A DNA stretch of 38,932 bases, taken from positions 1 to 38,932 of the forward strand of contig NZ_RZMW01000011.1 of assembly GCF_003992625.1 (NCBI RefSeq), read 5' to 3'. The DNA comes from Pelagibacterium lentulum (GTDB lineage Bacteria > Pseudomonadota > Alphaproteobacteria > Rhizobiales > Devosiaceae). Shown here one piece after another: positions 6,535 to 14,251 of the stretch. The translations under genes and the position numbers were made by a program. Within the stretch, counting starts at the first letter, position 1; the number at the start of each line of letters is the position of its first letter. The notes below the pieces were generated by a model. The model was given only the letters and a program-made list of their open reading frames with translations, made no database searches and had not been told where the DNA came from.

Positions 6535-6833
6535 ACGGTGAACAGCGCGACATTCTGATAGCGTGGGTGCTTGGCCTGATCGGTGGCATGTCCGCTTATC
6601 ATTTGGGGTCGGTGTTCTGGGGTTTCGTCGGATTGGCCGGGTACGTCACCGTGGCCGTTTTGGTCCTGACGATTTTCTTGCTGTTCTCATCGATGAGCGA
6701 AATGCGCAGGCGGAATGAGACCTTGTGCGATGAGGTTTCGGACCTCGCAAGAGACCTGACGAGGATCGCAGCAGGGGTTCGCAATAACCGCCATAGCAAT
6801 TTGGATCGCGCGGCCACGAGGAACGACACATGA
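6531..6833 (+). CDS. Possible 100-residue membrane protein coupled to the Cro-like gene
   Basis: The ATG overlaps the cro stop (ATGA). The reading has two hydrophobic segments (ILIAWVLGLIGGMSAY and YVTVAVLVLTIFLLF) and then a charged coiled-coil-like tail (SEMRRRNETLCDEVSDLARD). Codon use looks coding. From 6599 on it lies antisense to the gene at 6599-7237, which also looks real, so this may be a true overlapping gene or partly a shadow. If real, two-helix topology suggests a small inner-membrane protein. Confidence 0.4.
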   Translation: MNGEQRDILIAWVLGLIGGMSAYHLGSVFWGFVGLAGYVTVAVLVLTIFLLFSSMSEMRRRNETLCDEVSDLARDLTRIAAGVRNNRHSNLDRAATRNDT

Positions 6834-7237
6834 TGTTCGTCCCCGCTTCCCATAACACCCAATTGCGAGGCGTTGCCTTCTGCCTTCACCTTGAGGGTGG
6901 GGCGAATTGCTTTGCGCCAGTTCATAACGCGGCGCGCTCCATTGTCTGTTTTGATGATTTCTTTAGGCGCGTCGTTGGGGTCCGCAATTCTCGCATCGAG
7001 CGGCCAAACAGCTTGGATGCTTTCGAGTTCGTACCCGACATTGGACCGGCTTCGCACAGTGAGCGTGACTTGGCCCCACTTGTCAGATTCGCCGAGAGTG
7101 ATCTTGATGATCGGGGCTTTCTCCCGTCGCATTTCGGATCGGGTTTGCTTGCTGTCGATCAGCGCCCAAATCCCCGTTCCGGCGCCAATGACGCCTCCCA
7201 CAGCACCGATAAGCGCGGCGATATCCCCAATGTCCAT
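6599..7237 (-). CDS. Leftward membrane-anchored protein, 212 residues
   Basis: An N-terminal glycine-rich membrane segment (DIGDIAALIGAVGGVIGAG) is followed by a basic stretch (SKQTRSEMRREKAP) and a soluble beta-rich domain (KVSFRLRISLIDENSKK), suggesting one membrane anchor with the domain in the cytoplasm or periplasm. No family is named with confidence. The start at 7237 has AAAGGGGGAACGA immediately upstream, an excellent site. It runs against the early operon, so it needs its own promoter and may be lysogen-expressed cargo. Its 3' third overlaps the possible gene at 6531-6833. Confidence 0.68.
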   Translation of the reverse strand: MDIGDIAALIGAVGGVIGAGTGIWALIDSKQTRSEMRREKAPIIKITLGESDKWGQVTLTVRSRSNVGYELESIQAVWPLDARIADPNDAPKEIIKTDNGARRVMNWRKAIRPTLKVKAEGNASQLGVMGSGDEHHVSFLVAARSKLLWRLLRTPAAILVRSLARSETSSHKVSFRLRISLIDENSKKIVRTKTATVTYPANPTKPQNTDPK

Positions 7238-7302
7238 TCGTTCCCCCTTTATCGCGGCCTTATCCAAGCACGCGACCGGGATTCGGGGAAGGGCGCGGCA
7301 GC

Positions 7303-7416
7303 ATGACCTTCCTCTCCGGCCTATTTCTGTTCTGGCTCATTGCCTCGATACCGGCAACGCTGATTGCGCTTGCGTGTTTGATTGCTGGCTCTCGTGCTGA
7401 TGGGGGTGGGGCATGA
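7303..7416 (+). CDS. 37-residue single-pass membrane protein
   Basis: A short reading (MTFLSGLFLFWLIASIPATL...) consisting almost wholly of one membrane helix with a short GSRADGGGA tail. Its TGA overlaps the ATG of the next gene (ATGA), as in most junctions of this operon, which supports translation. A purine-rich GGGGAAGGG lies 13-20 bases upstream. Function unknown. Confidence 0.5.
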   Translation: MTFLSGLFLFWLIASIPATLIALACLIAGSRADGGGA

Positions 7417-7670
7417 CGCGGCCCAACGACATCATGGCCGCTGCCGAGCGTGTGTACGAGAAGGTGGGGCGCGGGTCTATCCAAGACATCGACACCATCG
7501 CCGGTGCGATTGAGGCTGCTGTAATCGCAGAGCGCGAGCGGTGTGCAACCGCTGCTGTCCAACAGACCTTTGACGCTCACGAATTGGCTCAAACCAGCGA
7601 CTACGGGCGCGGCATGGATCACGCGGCCCGCACCATCCTCACCGCCATACGCGGAGGCTCCTATGCTTAA
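7413..7670 (+). CDS. Early phage protein, 85 residues, unknown
   Basis: A soluble helical protein (MTRPNDIMAAAERVYEKVG...) with a central AIEAAVIAERERCATAAVQQ helix. No domain is recognised. The start overlaps the stop of the small membrane protein before it, and the stop overlaps the start of the one after it, so three genes are read as one coupled unit. Confidence 0.65.
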   Translation: MTRPNDIMAAAERVYEKVGRGSIQDIDTIAGAIEAAVIAERERCATAAVQQTFDAHELAQTSDYGRGMDHAARTILTAIRGGSYA

Positions 7671-7764
7671 CCGCGCCGTGTACCTGCTCACCTTCGCCGC
7701 CATGTCCTCTCTCGCTGCCATAGCTATTGCTGGCTTCGTCCTCGCTCATATGGGAGGCATTTAG
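7663..7764 (+). CDS. 33-residue single-pass membrane protein
   Basis: MLNRAVYLLTFAAMSSLAAIAIAGF followed by a few residues: one membrane helix and almost nothing else. The ATG overlaps the preceding stop (ATGCTTAA), GGAGG lies 7-11 bases upstream, and the next gene begins at once after its stop. A second mini membrane protein in the same operon within 400 bases. Function unknown. Confidence 0.5.
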   Translation: MLNRAVYLLTFAAMSSLAAIAIAGFVLAHMGGI

Positions 7765-8061
7765 ATGGCTCATTGGGCGAAACCCGGCGTCAAGTGCATA
7801 TGCCTCAACGGCGATTGGTTCGATTGCTTTTGTGATCGGCACAGCGGCCCCGGAAAGGGCGAAGTTTGCACTGTGACCGCATCGGGTTCCTACGGCGGCG
7901 AGCTATTCATCTCGATAGATGGCTACGGCGATAAGCTATTCTTGCTTTCGCTGTTCCGGCCTCTGATTGACCGCTCCCAATCCGACGACATTGCCATGTT
8001 CAAGGCCATAGCAAATCGCGGCCTTGCTCAGAACGAAATCCAAGTCTCGGAGGACGCATAG
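7765..8061 (+). CDS. Small cysteine-containing early phage protein, 98 residues
   Basis: Resembles small phage proteins that begin W-x-K-P-G-V-K-C-x-C and fold as SH3-like barrels (here HWAKPGVKCICLNGDWFDCF, then GEVCTVTAS and GELFISIDGYGDKLFLLSLF). That comparison is from memory of the family pattern. It is contiguous with the preceding small gene. The last 34 bases overlap the convergent gene ending at 8028. Function unknown. Confidence 0.65.
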   Translation: MAHWAKPGVKCICLNGDWFDCFCDRHSGPGKGEVCTVTASGSYGGELFISIDGYGDKLFLLSLFRPLIDRSQSDDIAMFKAIANRGLAQNEIQVSEDA

Positions 8062-8372
8062 TCATGTTCCGGGCACTCACAAACCACATGGTAAGCGCAC
8101 AGCACCACAAGGCGGGGCATTGCCTCTGCATGGGGATTGGCACTGCGCGCTTGCCGCGTGATTTGAGATCGCGACATTCCTCCCTTGTCGCGCTTCGGGG
8201 CGGGGGCGTTAACCTCCAGGCGCTTCTGCCCCGTTTTTTCAACGATTTCCGCGACGATTTCTCCAATCTTTCGCGGCTCCCGGTTTGGCGCGCGTCTCGC
8301 TGCCTCCCGGTTCAGAAATTCCTCCAAGGGCAAGCAAAGCTGATTGGCGTCGGTGTTGCTGCTCTTGGTCAT
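8028..8372 (-). CDS. Possible leftward 114-residue protein
   Basis: MTKSSNTDANQLCLPLEEFL begins a polar helical protein with KIGEIVAEIVEKTGQKRLEV and a basic middle; a tail with three cysteines follows. AAAGGA lies nine bases before the ATG. Opposite-strand readings of this stretch look artificial. It would be convergent with the gene before it and divergent from the one after. It may be an inserted cargo gene; no family is recognised. Confidence 0.45.
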   Translation of the reverse strand: MTKSSNTDANQLCLPLEEFLNREAARRAPNREPRKIGEIVAEIVEKTGQKRLEVNAPAPKRDKGGMSRSQITRQARSANPHAEAMPRLVVLCAYHVVCECPEHDYASSETWISF

Positions 8373-8478
8373 GCGTCGGTCCTTTTCAATCGCGGTTCGT
8401 CCGATGGTTCAACAAAACCATGGATGCGTTTGAATGACCGACAAAACCTCTTTGCAGAATCGACAAAGGCAAGAACCC

Positions 8479-8853
8479 ATGACTGACGCGGCAGGATTTA
8501 CCGATCCCGTCGATGAGGCGGCGAATTGGGCAAATGAACTGGTCAAGCGCCAGCACCGTGGCCCCGGCGATACCGTCGAGGCAGCGATGCACAGAGCGTC
8601 CACCAAATACAGGATCGAACATCAAACGCTTTGGCGGCTTCGTTATCGCAAGCCCAAGGACATGATGCTCAAGGCGTATCTCAGATTGAAGGCCGCGTAT
8701 CAGGCCGAAATCGAGCGACAGGAAGCCAAGCTGGCCCATGAGCTCGAAGTCACCAAACACCTACGAGGCCCCAATGCAACTCCTAGCCCTGCTGAGGCTG
8801 AGGCTGATGCTCTTTTGGCAGCGCATGGTTATGCGCCGCAAGAGGACGCCTGA
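8479..8853 (+). CDS. Early phage protein, 124 residues, possibly DNA-binding
   Basis: Contains HRASTKYRIEHQTLWRLRYR, which has the spacing of a helix-turn-helix, then a long charged helix (AAYQAEIERQEAKLAHELEV). This suggests a small regulator or DNA-associated protein, by inference. AAAGG lies nine bases before the ATG at 8479; an in-frame ATG at 8434 would add 15 polar residues but lacks a site. Confidence 0.65.
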   Translation: MTDAAGFTDPVDEAANWANELVKRQHRGPGDTVEAAMHRASTKYRIEHQTLWRLRYRKPKDMMLKAYLRLKAAYQAEIERQEAKLAHELEVTKHLRGPNATPSPAEAEADALLAAHGYAPQEDA

Positions 8854-8880
8854 GCCGTCACAAAGAACGAGGGACAGCAA

Positions 8881-9171
8881 ATGACCGCACACCGCACAGC
8901 GGAACAAGCTCAAGAAGTCACGCCCATCCGCCCCGGCATGGAAATGCTTCGCACCAAGGAAACCCGCGAGGCCATTGCTGCCCGTATCAATGCTGTCGAT
9001 GCAAATGCACTGGCGATCAAGGACGAGATAAAGCGCTTGGAACTGCGCTTGTCCGAACTTGACCATGCGCTTGAGCAGAACGCTATTGAGCGCTCTCAGC
9101 TTATCGAGATGGACGAGGGGCAGGCAGACTACGAGCGCCGCCTTGAGCGCATTGCCAAGGGTATTGCGTGA
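8881..9171 (+). CDS. Coiled-coil early phage protein, 96 residues
   Basis: The second half is a long heptad-patterned helix (AIKDEIKRLELRLSELDHAL), indicating a dimeric or higher-order coiled coil. No catalytic domain. GAGGGACAGCAA precedes the ATG. The stop overlaps the next start by one base. Function unknown. Confidence 0.65.
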   Translation: MTAHRTAEQAQEVTPIRPGMEMLRTKETREAIAARINAVDANALAIKDEIKRLELRLSELDHALEQNAIERSQLIEMDEGQADYERRLERIAKGIA

Positions 9172-9485
9172 TGGAAGCCGTTGCCGCTCTCACCCGCCGG
9201 CAGATCAGCGACACGCTGCTGCAAATCTCAACGGTTGCCGATGCTTTGCAGCGGCTGCCCTACAAGGATGCTGTCGAACCACTCATGGCCGTACATGAGA
9301 TGCAGGCCACGCTTTATCAAACGCTGCCTGGCGGCTTCGCTGGCATATGCGTCGAGTGCAAAATTGCAGTCGGCAATGACGAAACCCACGACAGGATGTT
9401 TGGCGATGTGATCTGCGCTCGGTGCGCCGATGCTGGCCATGACCTCCCCACTGTTTCCAGAACCCGAGAAAGTGAACCGGCATGA
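9171..9485 (+). CDS. Early phage protein with C-terminal zinc-binding pair motif
   Basis: About 60 helical residues followed by CVECKIAVGN and, 20 residues on, VICARCADAG: a CxxC...CxxC pair that should bind zinc. The layout resembles DksA/TraR-type zinc-finger proteins in the C-terminal half only (CVEC...CARC). Whether it acts on RNA polymerase is unknown. ATG 9171 is preferred to GTG 9168; the ends overlap the neighbouring genes. Confidence 0.65.
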   Translation: MEAVAALTRRQISDTLLQISTVADALQRLPYKDAVEPLMAVHEMQATLYQTLPGGFAGICVECKIAVGNDETHDRMFGDVICARCADAGHDLPTVSRTRESEPA

Positions 9486-9952
9486 CCAAGGCAGAGCAGA
9501 AAACCGAACTGAGACGCAACGGCTATGATGACGATGATTTCCGCTCCGTCATCTCCGAAATGGAGGAGATGGACGAGGAAGCCGAACACCTCATGTCCAC
9601 GGCGCGCGGCAAGGTGCAGAACATCCGCAAGCGCCAGAAGAACCGGGTCAAGATCGCCAAGGCTGAACTCGGCATTCCGAGCGATGTGCTCAATGCGGTG
9701 CTGAAACAGCGCAAGCTCGAACGGAAGCTGGAAAAGCTCGCCGCCGAGATTTCCGACGACATGGTAGAAGTGTACGAGGACGCCGCCGGTCAATTCTCGC
9801 TTTTCAAGGCCAGTGAAGGCGAACCCGCCATTCCTACGGCCCAGGCGGCAGCCCGCAAGGCAGCCCAGCAATCCCGCGAAGATCACGAGGCAGAGCAAGC
9901 CGAAGGGCAGGCCGCGCTTGATGAGCTTGCCGGGAAAGAGGCCGTTCACTGA
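9482..9952 (+). CDS. Charged coiled-coil phage protein, 156 residues
   Basis: A very acidic N-terminus (GYDDDDFRSVISEMEEMDEE) leads into a basic helix (RGKVQNIRKRQKNRVKIAKA) and a LKQRKLERKLEKLAAEISDD coiled coil, then an alanine-rich tail. The central KAELGIPSDVLNAVLKQRKL pattern is reminiscent of alphaproteobacterial GapR/DUF2312-type DNA-associated proteins, but the similarity is weak. The start overlaps the previous stop (ATGA). Confidence 0.65.
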   Translation: MTKAEQKTELRRNGYDDDDFRSVISEMEEMDEEAEHLMSTARGKVQNIRKRQKNRVKIAKAELGIPSDVLNAVLKQRKLERKLEKLAAEISDDMVEVYEDAAGQFSLFKASEGEPAIPTAQAAARKAAQQSREDHEAEQAEGQAALDELAGKEAVH

Positions 9953-10287
9953 TGGCCGAGTGGAATCACGACATGGCCAAGGCCCCGCGCGGTCGGATTC
10001 GGCTCATGCCTACGGGCAAGGGCAATTCCACCCGCAAGGTCTTTGAACCCGCCAAGATCGTTGTCGCCAGCGCTTGCGGCGTCGTCACGGTTTCGCGCTG
10101 GATTGACGATGAACGCCGGTGGGAAATGTTCACCAGCGAGGTTGGCCCGATTGCATGGATGCCTCACCCCGGAGCGCGTGAGCATGTGGACGCCAAGGGC
10201 CGGACCCGTGTTGTGGTCGATCTGCCAAAGCACCCGACTATGGCGGAAAGCTGGTTTGACCGTGCCCTGAAGGCGAGGGCGGCATGA
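9952..10287 (+). CDS. Early phage protein, 111 residues, unknown
   Basis: A mainly beta protein: KIVVASACGVVTVSRWIDDE and FTSEVGPIAWMPHPG. The WN.DMAKAPRG start followed by a W-x-P-H-P segment resembles a common class of small alphaproteobacterial phage proteins of unknown role. Overlaps both neighbours by 1-4 bases. Confidence 0.6.
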   Translation: MAEWNHDMAKAPRGRIRLMPTGKGNSTRKVFEPAKIVVASACGVVTVSRWIDDERRWEMFTSEVGPIAWMPHPGAREHVDAKGRTRVVVDLPKHPTMAESWFDRALKARAA

Positions 10288-10826
10288 ACACCATTCTGGC
10301 CCTTGACCTCAGCAAGACAAGCACGGGCTTTGCCTACGGGCGTCCTGATGGGCGTCCGGCTACAGGCTCGCAAAGGTTCGGCACTTCGCAGCACGAGGAT
10401 CACGAGGTCGGGGCAAAGGCACTACGCTGGCTCACGCACCAACTGGCAGTGATGCAGCCCGATATCGTCGCCATCGAGGCGGCATGGGAAGGCAACGGCC
10501 AGCACTCGGCACATACATCATCGCTGCTCTTGGGCCTGCAATTCCTTGTGCAGACGGTTGCGTTCATCAAGACAGGGCGCCGCCCGATACTCGTTAAGGT
10601 CGGCGCTGCCCGCAAGAGTCTCACAGGGCGCGGAACATACCCCAAGGGGGAAGCAAAGGCCGCTGTGCAGGCGGAATGCCTTCGCCGGGGGTGGATGACT
10701 GCCGACACGCTACAGGCAGATGCTGCCGACGCTCTGGCCGTCTGGTGCCACGTCGCTGCCGAGCAAAATCCCGATCTCGACTACAGGCGCGCAATCAAAG
10801 CGCAGCCAATGGCTATGGGGGCTTAG
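10284..10826 (+). CDS. RuvC-like Holliday-junction resolvase
   Basis: A 180-residue RNase H-fold endonuclease. The first motif is ILALDLSKTSTGFA with D8; E65 lies in DIVAIEAAWEG; and the C-terminal LQADAADALAVW supplies D146 and D149, giving the four acidic residues of the RuvC active site. It probably trims branched replication intermediates before packaging. The start overlaps the preceding stop, and the methyltransferase gene follows without a gap. Confidence 0.88.
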   Translation: MNTILALDLSKTSTGFAYGRPDGRPATGSQRFGTSQHEDHEVGAKALRWLTHQLAVMQPDIVAIEAAWEGNGQHSAHTSSLLLGLQFLVQTVAFIKTGRRPILVKVGAARKSLTGRGTYPKGEAKAAVQAECLRRGWMTADTLQADAADALAVWCHVAAEQNPDLDYRRAIKAQPMAMGA

Positions 10827-12167
10827 ATGCACGGAACACTCGCACCACAGCGCACAGCCCTCGATTTGATCGCAGAATACGAGGAAAAGGACGCGGCGAT
10901 TCCTGAAGCCATCAAGGCATTCGAGGAAGCCAAGAGCGCGCTGGAAATGGCTGGGTGCGTCATGGGCACCTACACCGGATCGGTGATTGATGGCCGGGCC
11001 TATGTCTCGGAACGCGAGATGCGCAGCAACCTGCTCAAGTCCGGATGGAAGGCACTTTACAATCGGCTTCAGATCGATCGGATCGCCAGCGCCACCGACA
11101 AGCGGCTGTTTGAGCGGACGCTGGAGAACCCTGCACCACTGACGCTGGACAATGCGCGAGCAACGTTCGGGCCTTACCTCGAAAACCCGCGCCAACATAT
11201 TTTACGTGGGCTGGCTGAAACATTTTCGGATCTCGACCCCGCCTATAAATCCCACGCGAAGGTCAAGATCGGCGTGAAGGGGCTGCCCAAGCGCGTGATC
11301 CTGTCCAATGTTGATGGGTACGGTTCATATGGCCGGGACCGTCTGCGCGACATTCTGAACGCACTGGCTGCTTATCAGGGAAAACCCCTTGTTGAGTACC
11401 GCGACCTATCGTTGCTCATGGAAGATGGTGATGCGCTGCGCGTTGATCGTGAAGTGCCCAAAGGCCGCACCAAACACGAGCGTGATAGCGCCGAGGAAAC
11501 CGAAACGATTATCGGGCGCGACGTTTGGCTCAAACGCTATGCCAACGGCAACGGGCATCTGTATTTCGGAGCCGAATCCTTGCGCGACATCAATCTCGGG
11601 CTTGCCGAGTTCTATGGAGATGTGCTGCCAGATGTGGACCCGGAGGCCCCGGAGAAAGCACCAAGCACCGCTGTTGCCAAGGATTTGCAGTTCTACTGGA
11701 CGCCAGAGCCCGTTGTGGCGTCTGCAATCGATCTTGCGGGCCTGTACAAGCGCGATCCTGCTTTCCGCGTTCTGGAGCCATCCTGTGGCGACGGGCGCAT
11801 ACTTGATGGGCTGCTCAAGGCCGGGTGTGATGCGTTCGGGATTGAATATCACGCTGGCCGCGCTGCCGAGGCGCGCGCAAAGGGCCATAGCGTCCTAACC
11901 GACAATTTCCTTGAGTGCCCACCGAAGCCTGAGTTTGACGCCGTGGTGATGAACCCGCCGTTCTATGGCCGTCACTACGTCAAGCACGTTCGGCACGCGC
12001 TCAAGTTTCTCAAGCCTGGGGGCACGCTTGTCGCGATCCTCCCGGCAACAGCCCATTACGACCACAAAGAGCTTGAAGGTGAATGGCGCGATCTTCCCGT
12101 GGCGAGCTTTGCCGCTGCCGGAACCAACGTGCCGACCGGCCTTATCCGCATAAGGAGCGCAGCATGA
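10827..12167 (+). CDS. DUF4942-methyltransferase fusion
   Basis: A 446-residue two-domain protein. Residues 1 to about 280 match the DUF4942 type of phage and plasmid protein. Residues 290-446 are a Rossmann-fold methyltransferase with motif I VLEPSCGDGRILDGLL and motif IV AVVMNPPFYG, the NPPF form used by N6-adenine and related DNA methylases. Motif order I then IV is the gamma type. It is probably a DNA methylase protecting phage DNA or altering host gene control; specificity cannot be read. Confidence 0.85.
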   Translation: MHGTLAPQRTALDLIAEYEEKDAAIPEAIKAFEEAKSALEMAGCVMGTYTGSVIDGRAYVSEREMRSNLLKSGWKALYNRLQIDRIASATDKRLFERTLENPAPLTLDNARATFGPYLENPRQHILRGLAETFSDLDPAYKSHAKVKIGVKGLPKRVILSNVDGYGSYGRDRLRDILNALAAYQGKPLVEYRDLSLLMEDGDALRVDREVPKGRTKHERDSAEETETIIGRDVWLKRYANGNGHLYFGAESLRDINLGLAEFYGDVLPDVDPEAPEKAPSTAVAKDLQFYWTPEPVVASAIDLAGLYKRDPAFRVLEPSCGDGRILDGLLKAGCDAFGIEYHAGRAAEARAKGHSVLTDNFLECPPKPEFDAVVMNPPFYGRHYVKHVRHALKFLKPGGTLVAILPATAHYDHKELEGEWRDLPVASFAAAGTNVPTGLIRIRSAA

Positions 12168-12931
12168 CGCCTTGGAAACGCAAAGAGGTTATCGGAGGCT
12201 GCACGCTTTATCTCGGTGACGCGATGGAGATTTTGCCTTCGCTCGATCCGGCTGATCTGTGTGTCAGTGATGTGCCCTATGCACTGACAACGGGCGGGGT
12301 CTCAAAATCATCGAAAACCATGTCGGGGATCTTCGCCGCGCACAATTATGCGAACGATGGCCAGCTTATCATGGCAACTGTGCCTTTCCCGGAAATGATG
12401 GCCGCGATCTATGGCGCGCTCAAATCCGACGCCGATTGCTATGTCATGGCGAACGACAAAAACGTCCACCCGCTCACTGATGCTGCGCTCAAGGCCGGGT
12501 TTCAGTTCCACAACCTTTTGGCATGGGACAAGATCACGCCGACCCCCAACCGTTGGTACATGAAGAACCTGGAGTTCACGCTGTACCTTTGGAAGGGCAG
12601 GGCGCGCACGATCAATAATCCGAGCGCCAAGCAGCTTATCCGTGGCGGCGTTTCCAAGATCACGAGCCACCCGACTGAAAAGCCGGTGCCAGTCATGGCT
12701 GAATATGTCGGAAATTCATCACAGCGGGGAGACGTGGTGCTTGATCCATTCATGGGATCAGCCAGTACTGGCGTTGCCGCTGTCCAGCTAGGCCGGAACT
12801 TCACCGGCATTGAGATTGATCCAACCTTTTTCGACATGGCGTGTGAGCGCATCCGTGCGGCTTACAAGGCCCCTGACATGTGGAGCCAGCATGAGCCGGT
12901 CGATCAATTGAACATTGGAGGCGCAGCATGA
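12164..12931 (+). CDS. Site-specific DNA methyltransferase, beta-type motif order
   Basis: A 255-residue methylase of the N6-adenine/N4-cytosine family. Motif IV is SDVPYA at residues 35-40 (Val in place of the first Pro of DPPY), the SHPTEKPVPV block lies near 168, and motif I is VVLDPFMGSASTGVAAVQLG near 191. IV before I is the beta order, also found in CcrM, but the C-terminal extension of CcrM is absent. TAAGGAG lies upstream of the ATG, which overlaps the preceding stop (ATGA). Product inferred: m6A in phage and host DNA. Confidence 0.9.
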   Translation: MTPWKRKEVIGGCTLYLGDAMEILPSLDPADLCVSDVPYALTTGGVSKSSKTMSGIFAAHNYANDGQLIMATVPFPEMMAAIYGALKSDADCYVMANDKNVHPLTDAALKAGFQFHNLLAWDKITPTPNRWYMKNLEFTLYLWKGRARTINNPSAKQLIRGGVSKITSHPTEKPVPVMAEYVGNSSQRGDVVLDPFMGSASTGVAAVQLGRNFTGIEIDPTFFDMACERIRAAYKAPDMWSQHEPVDQLNIGGAA

Positions 12932-13737
12932 CAATCGACATCATAGAGGCCGCAAAGGCAGACCGTCAGACCAAGCTCGATACGATCCTGTCGCTCCAAC
13001 TCGACGTGATCGAGATAGACCAGTTCATTGCCAAGGCCCGCTCATATGCGGGGCAGGGCGACACAGACACCACGGCTCCTAAGCCGCTCCCTGACGACGA
13101 GGAAATGCGCCAGCCAGCGGAAGCAAAGACCGTGGATCAGGAGCCTTCTACCGATGGCTCCGGCGGGGTGCAGGACGAATGTGCGATCCACCCCGCCGCC
13201 CCCATTCCCGAACCCACGCCAGAAGTCGCTGCCGAGTTTAGAGATAAGCCCGAAGGCAAAACCCAATACCAGAAGGTGTTGCAAGTCTTGCGCAAGAACC
13301 CGGATGCAAATCCAAGGGCGGTTGCCGAGCTTGCCGGAGTGCCGAAAGGAACGGCAAGGGCTTACTGCAAGCCAGCAAGAGACGAACTTGCGCGTGAACA
13401 GGCTGAGAAAGCGCCACAGGTTGCTGAGGAAGCGCCAAAGCTAGTCCCGGCACCAGTTGCCCCCAAAGCAGAAGAACCCCGCCCCACGCTTCCCAATGAG
13501 CCAATACGGCCCGTTCATAACGTGGTGCGTCAACAGGCAAAGGGCACGCGGTTCCGGCTTCGCAATGCCGAGGGTGAATACCTTCACTGCGATCTGAACG
13601 CGATGCTCAAATCCGGACTGCGGTTCACAAGCAAGCGGGCCTACCCGTGGGAAGGGACAGAGCGGCAATTGCTCTCGGTTCGCAAGATGCTCCCCAAAAC
13701 GATCGATCTGCGTGAGGAGGTGATTGAACATGGGTAA
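12928..13737 (+). CDS. Phage protein with central helix-turn-helix, 269 residues
   Basis: Pro/Glu-rich linkers surround a sigma-4-like helix-turn-helix (NPRAVAELAGVPKGTARAYC, about residues 128-147). The C-terminal domain (FRLRNAEGEYLHCDLNAMLK) is unclassified. It is probably DNA-binding; sitting between two methyltransferase genes it might be a regulator, by inference. Coupled by ATGA to the gene before it. Confidence 0.65.
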   Translation: MTIDIIEAAKADRQTKLDTILSLQLDVIEIDQFIAKARSYAGQGDTDTTAPKPLPDDEEMRQPAEAKTVDQEPSTDGSGGVQDECAIHPAAPIPEPTPEVAAEFRDKPEGKTQYQKVLQVLRKNPDANPRAVAELAGVPKGTARAYCKPARDELAREQAEKAPQVAEEAPKLVPAPVAPKAEEPRPTLPNEPIRPVHNVVRQQAKGTRFRLRNAEGEYLHCDLNAMLKSGLRFTSKRAYPWEGTERQLLSVRKMLPKTIDLREEVIEHG

Positions 13738-14251
13738 GCGCAGCAGTTTCGAGCGCCGCAAGAATGACGCCTATCAGACGCCATTTGCCCCGGTAGCGCC
13801 GTTGATCCCGCATCTTGCCGGAGTGAAAACCTTTGCCGAACCCTGCGCAGGCGAAGGGCAGTTGGTCGCGCATCTCGAGCATTTTGGGTTCGAGTGTGCT
13901 TTTCAAGGCGATATTGAGCGGGGCTTCGACGCCCTGACTGATAGCCGTATTCTCAATCATCGCTTCGACGCGATCATAACGAACCCACCTTGGACGCGTG
14001 AAATCCTACACCCGAAGATCCTACGTTTTCAGTCGGTCGCGCCAACCTGGCTCCTGTTCGATGCCGATTGGGTTCACACCAAGCAATCAATCTCATTCCT
14101 CGACCAGTGCAGTCACATCGTCTCGGTCGGTCGCGTGAAGTGGATCGAAGGCAGTGCACACACCGGAAAAGATAACGCCGCATGGCATCGCTTCCATGCG
14201 CAGCACACCGGTGGGCCGAAGTTCTTTGCACGCGATTTGGAGGCAGCTTGA
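13730..14251 (+). CDS. Small methyltransferase-like protein (NPPW)
   Basis: A 173-residue Rossmann protein with motif I TFAEPCAGEGQLVAHL and motif IV AIITNPPWT, as in N6-adenine methylases. It lacks an evident target-recognition domain, and the N-terminus NDAYQTP is typical of such phage proteins. GAGGAGG lies nine bases before ATG 13730, which is preferred to the upstream TTG. It is the third methyltransferase-like gene in 3.5 kb. Confidence 0.78.
   Translation: MGKRSSFERRKNDAYQTPFAPVAPLIPHLAGVKTFAEPCAGEGQLVAHLEHFGFECAFQGDIERGFDALTDSRILNHRFDAIITNPPWTREILHPKILRFQSVAPTWLLFDADWVHTKQSISFLDQCSHIVSVGRVKWIEGSAHTGKDNAAWHRFHAQHTGGPKFFARDLEAA

Noticed and set aside
6830-7400. Two long rightward readings opposite the 212-residue membrane-anchored gene
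   Set aside because: They lack start signals and are antisense to a gene with an excellent ribosome-binding site and coherent protein pattern.
8064-8486. 140-codon rightward reading opposite the 8028-8372 gene
   Set aside because: No ribosome-binding site, a Cys/His/Arg-rich unnatural composition, and the opposite strand has a better gene; treated as a shadow.
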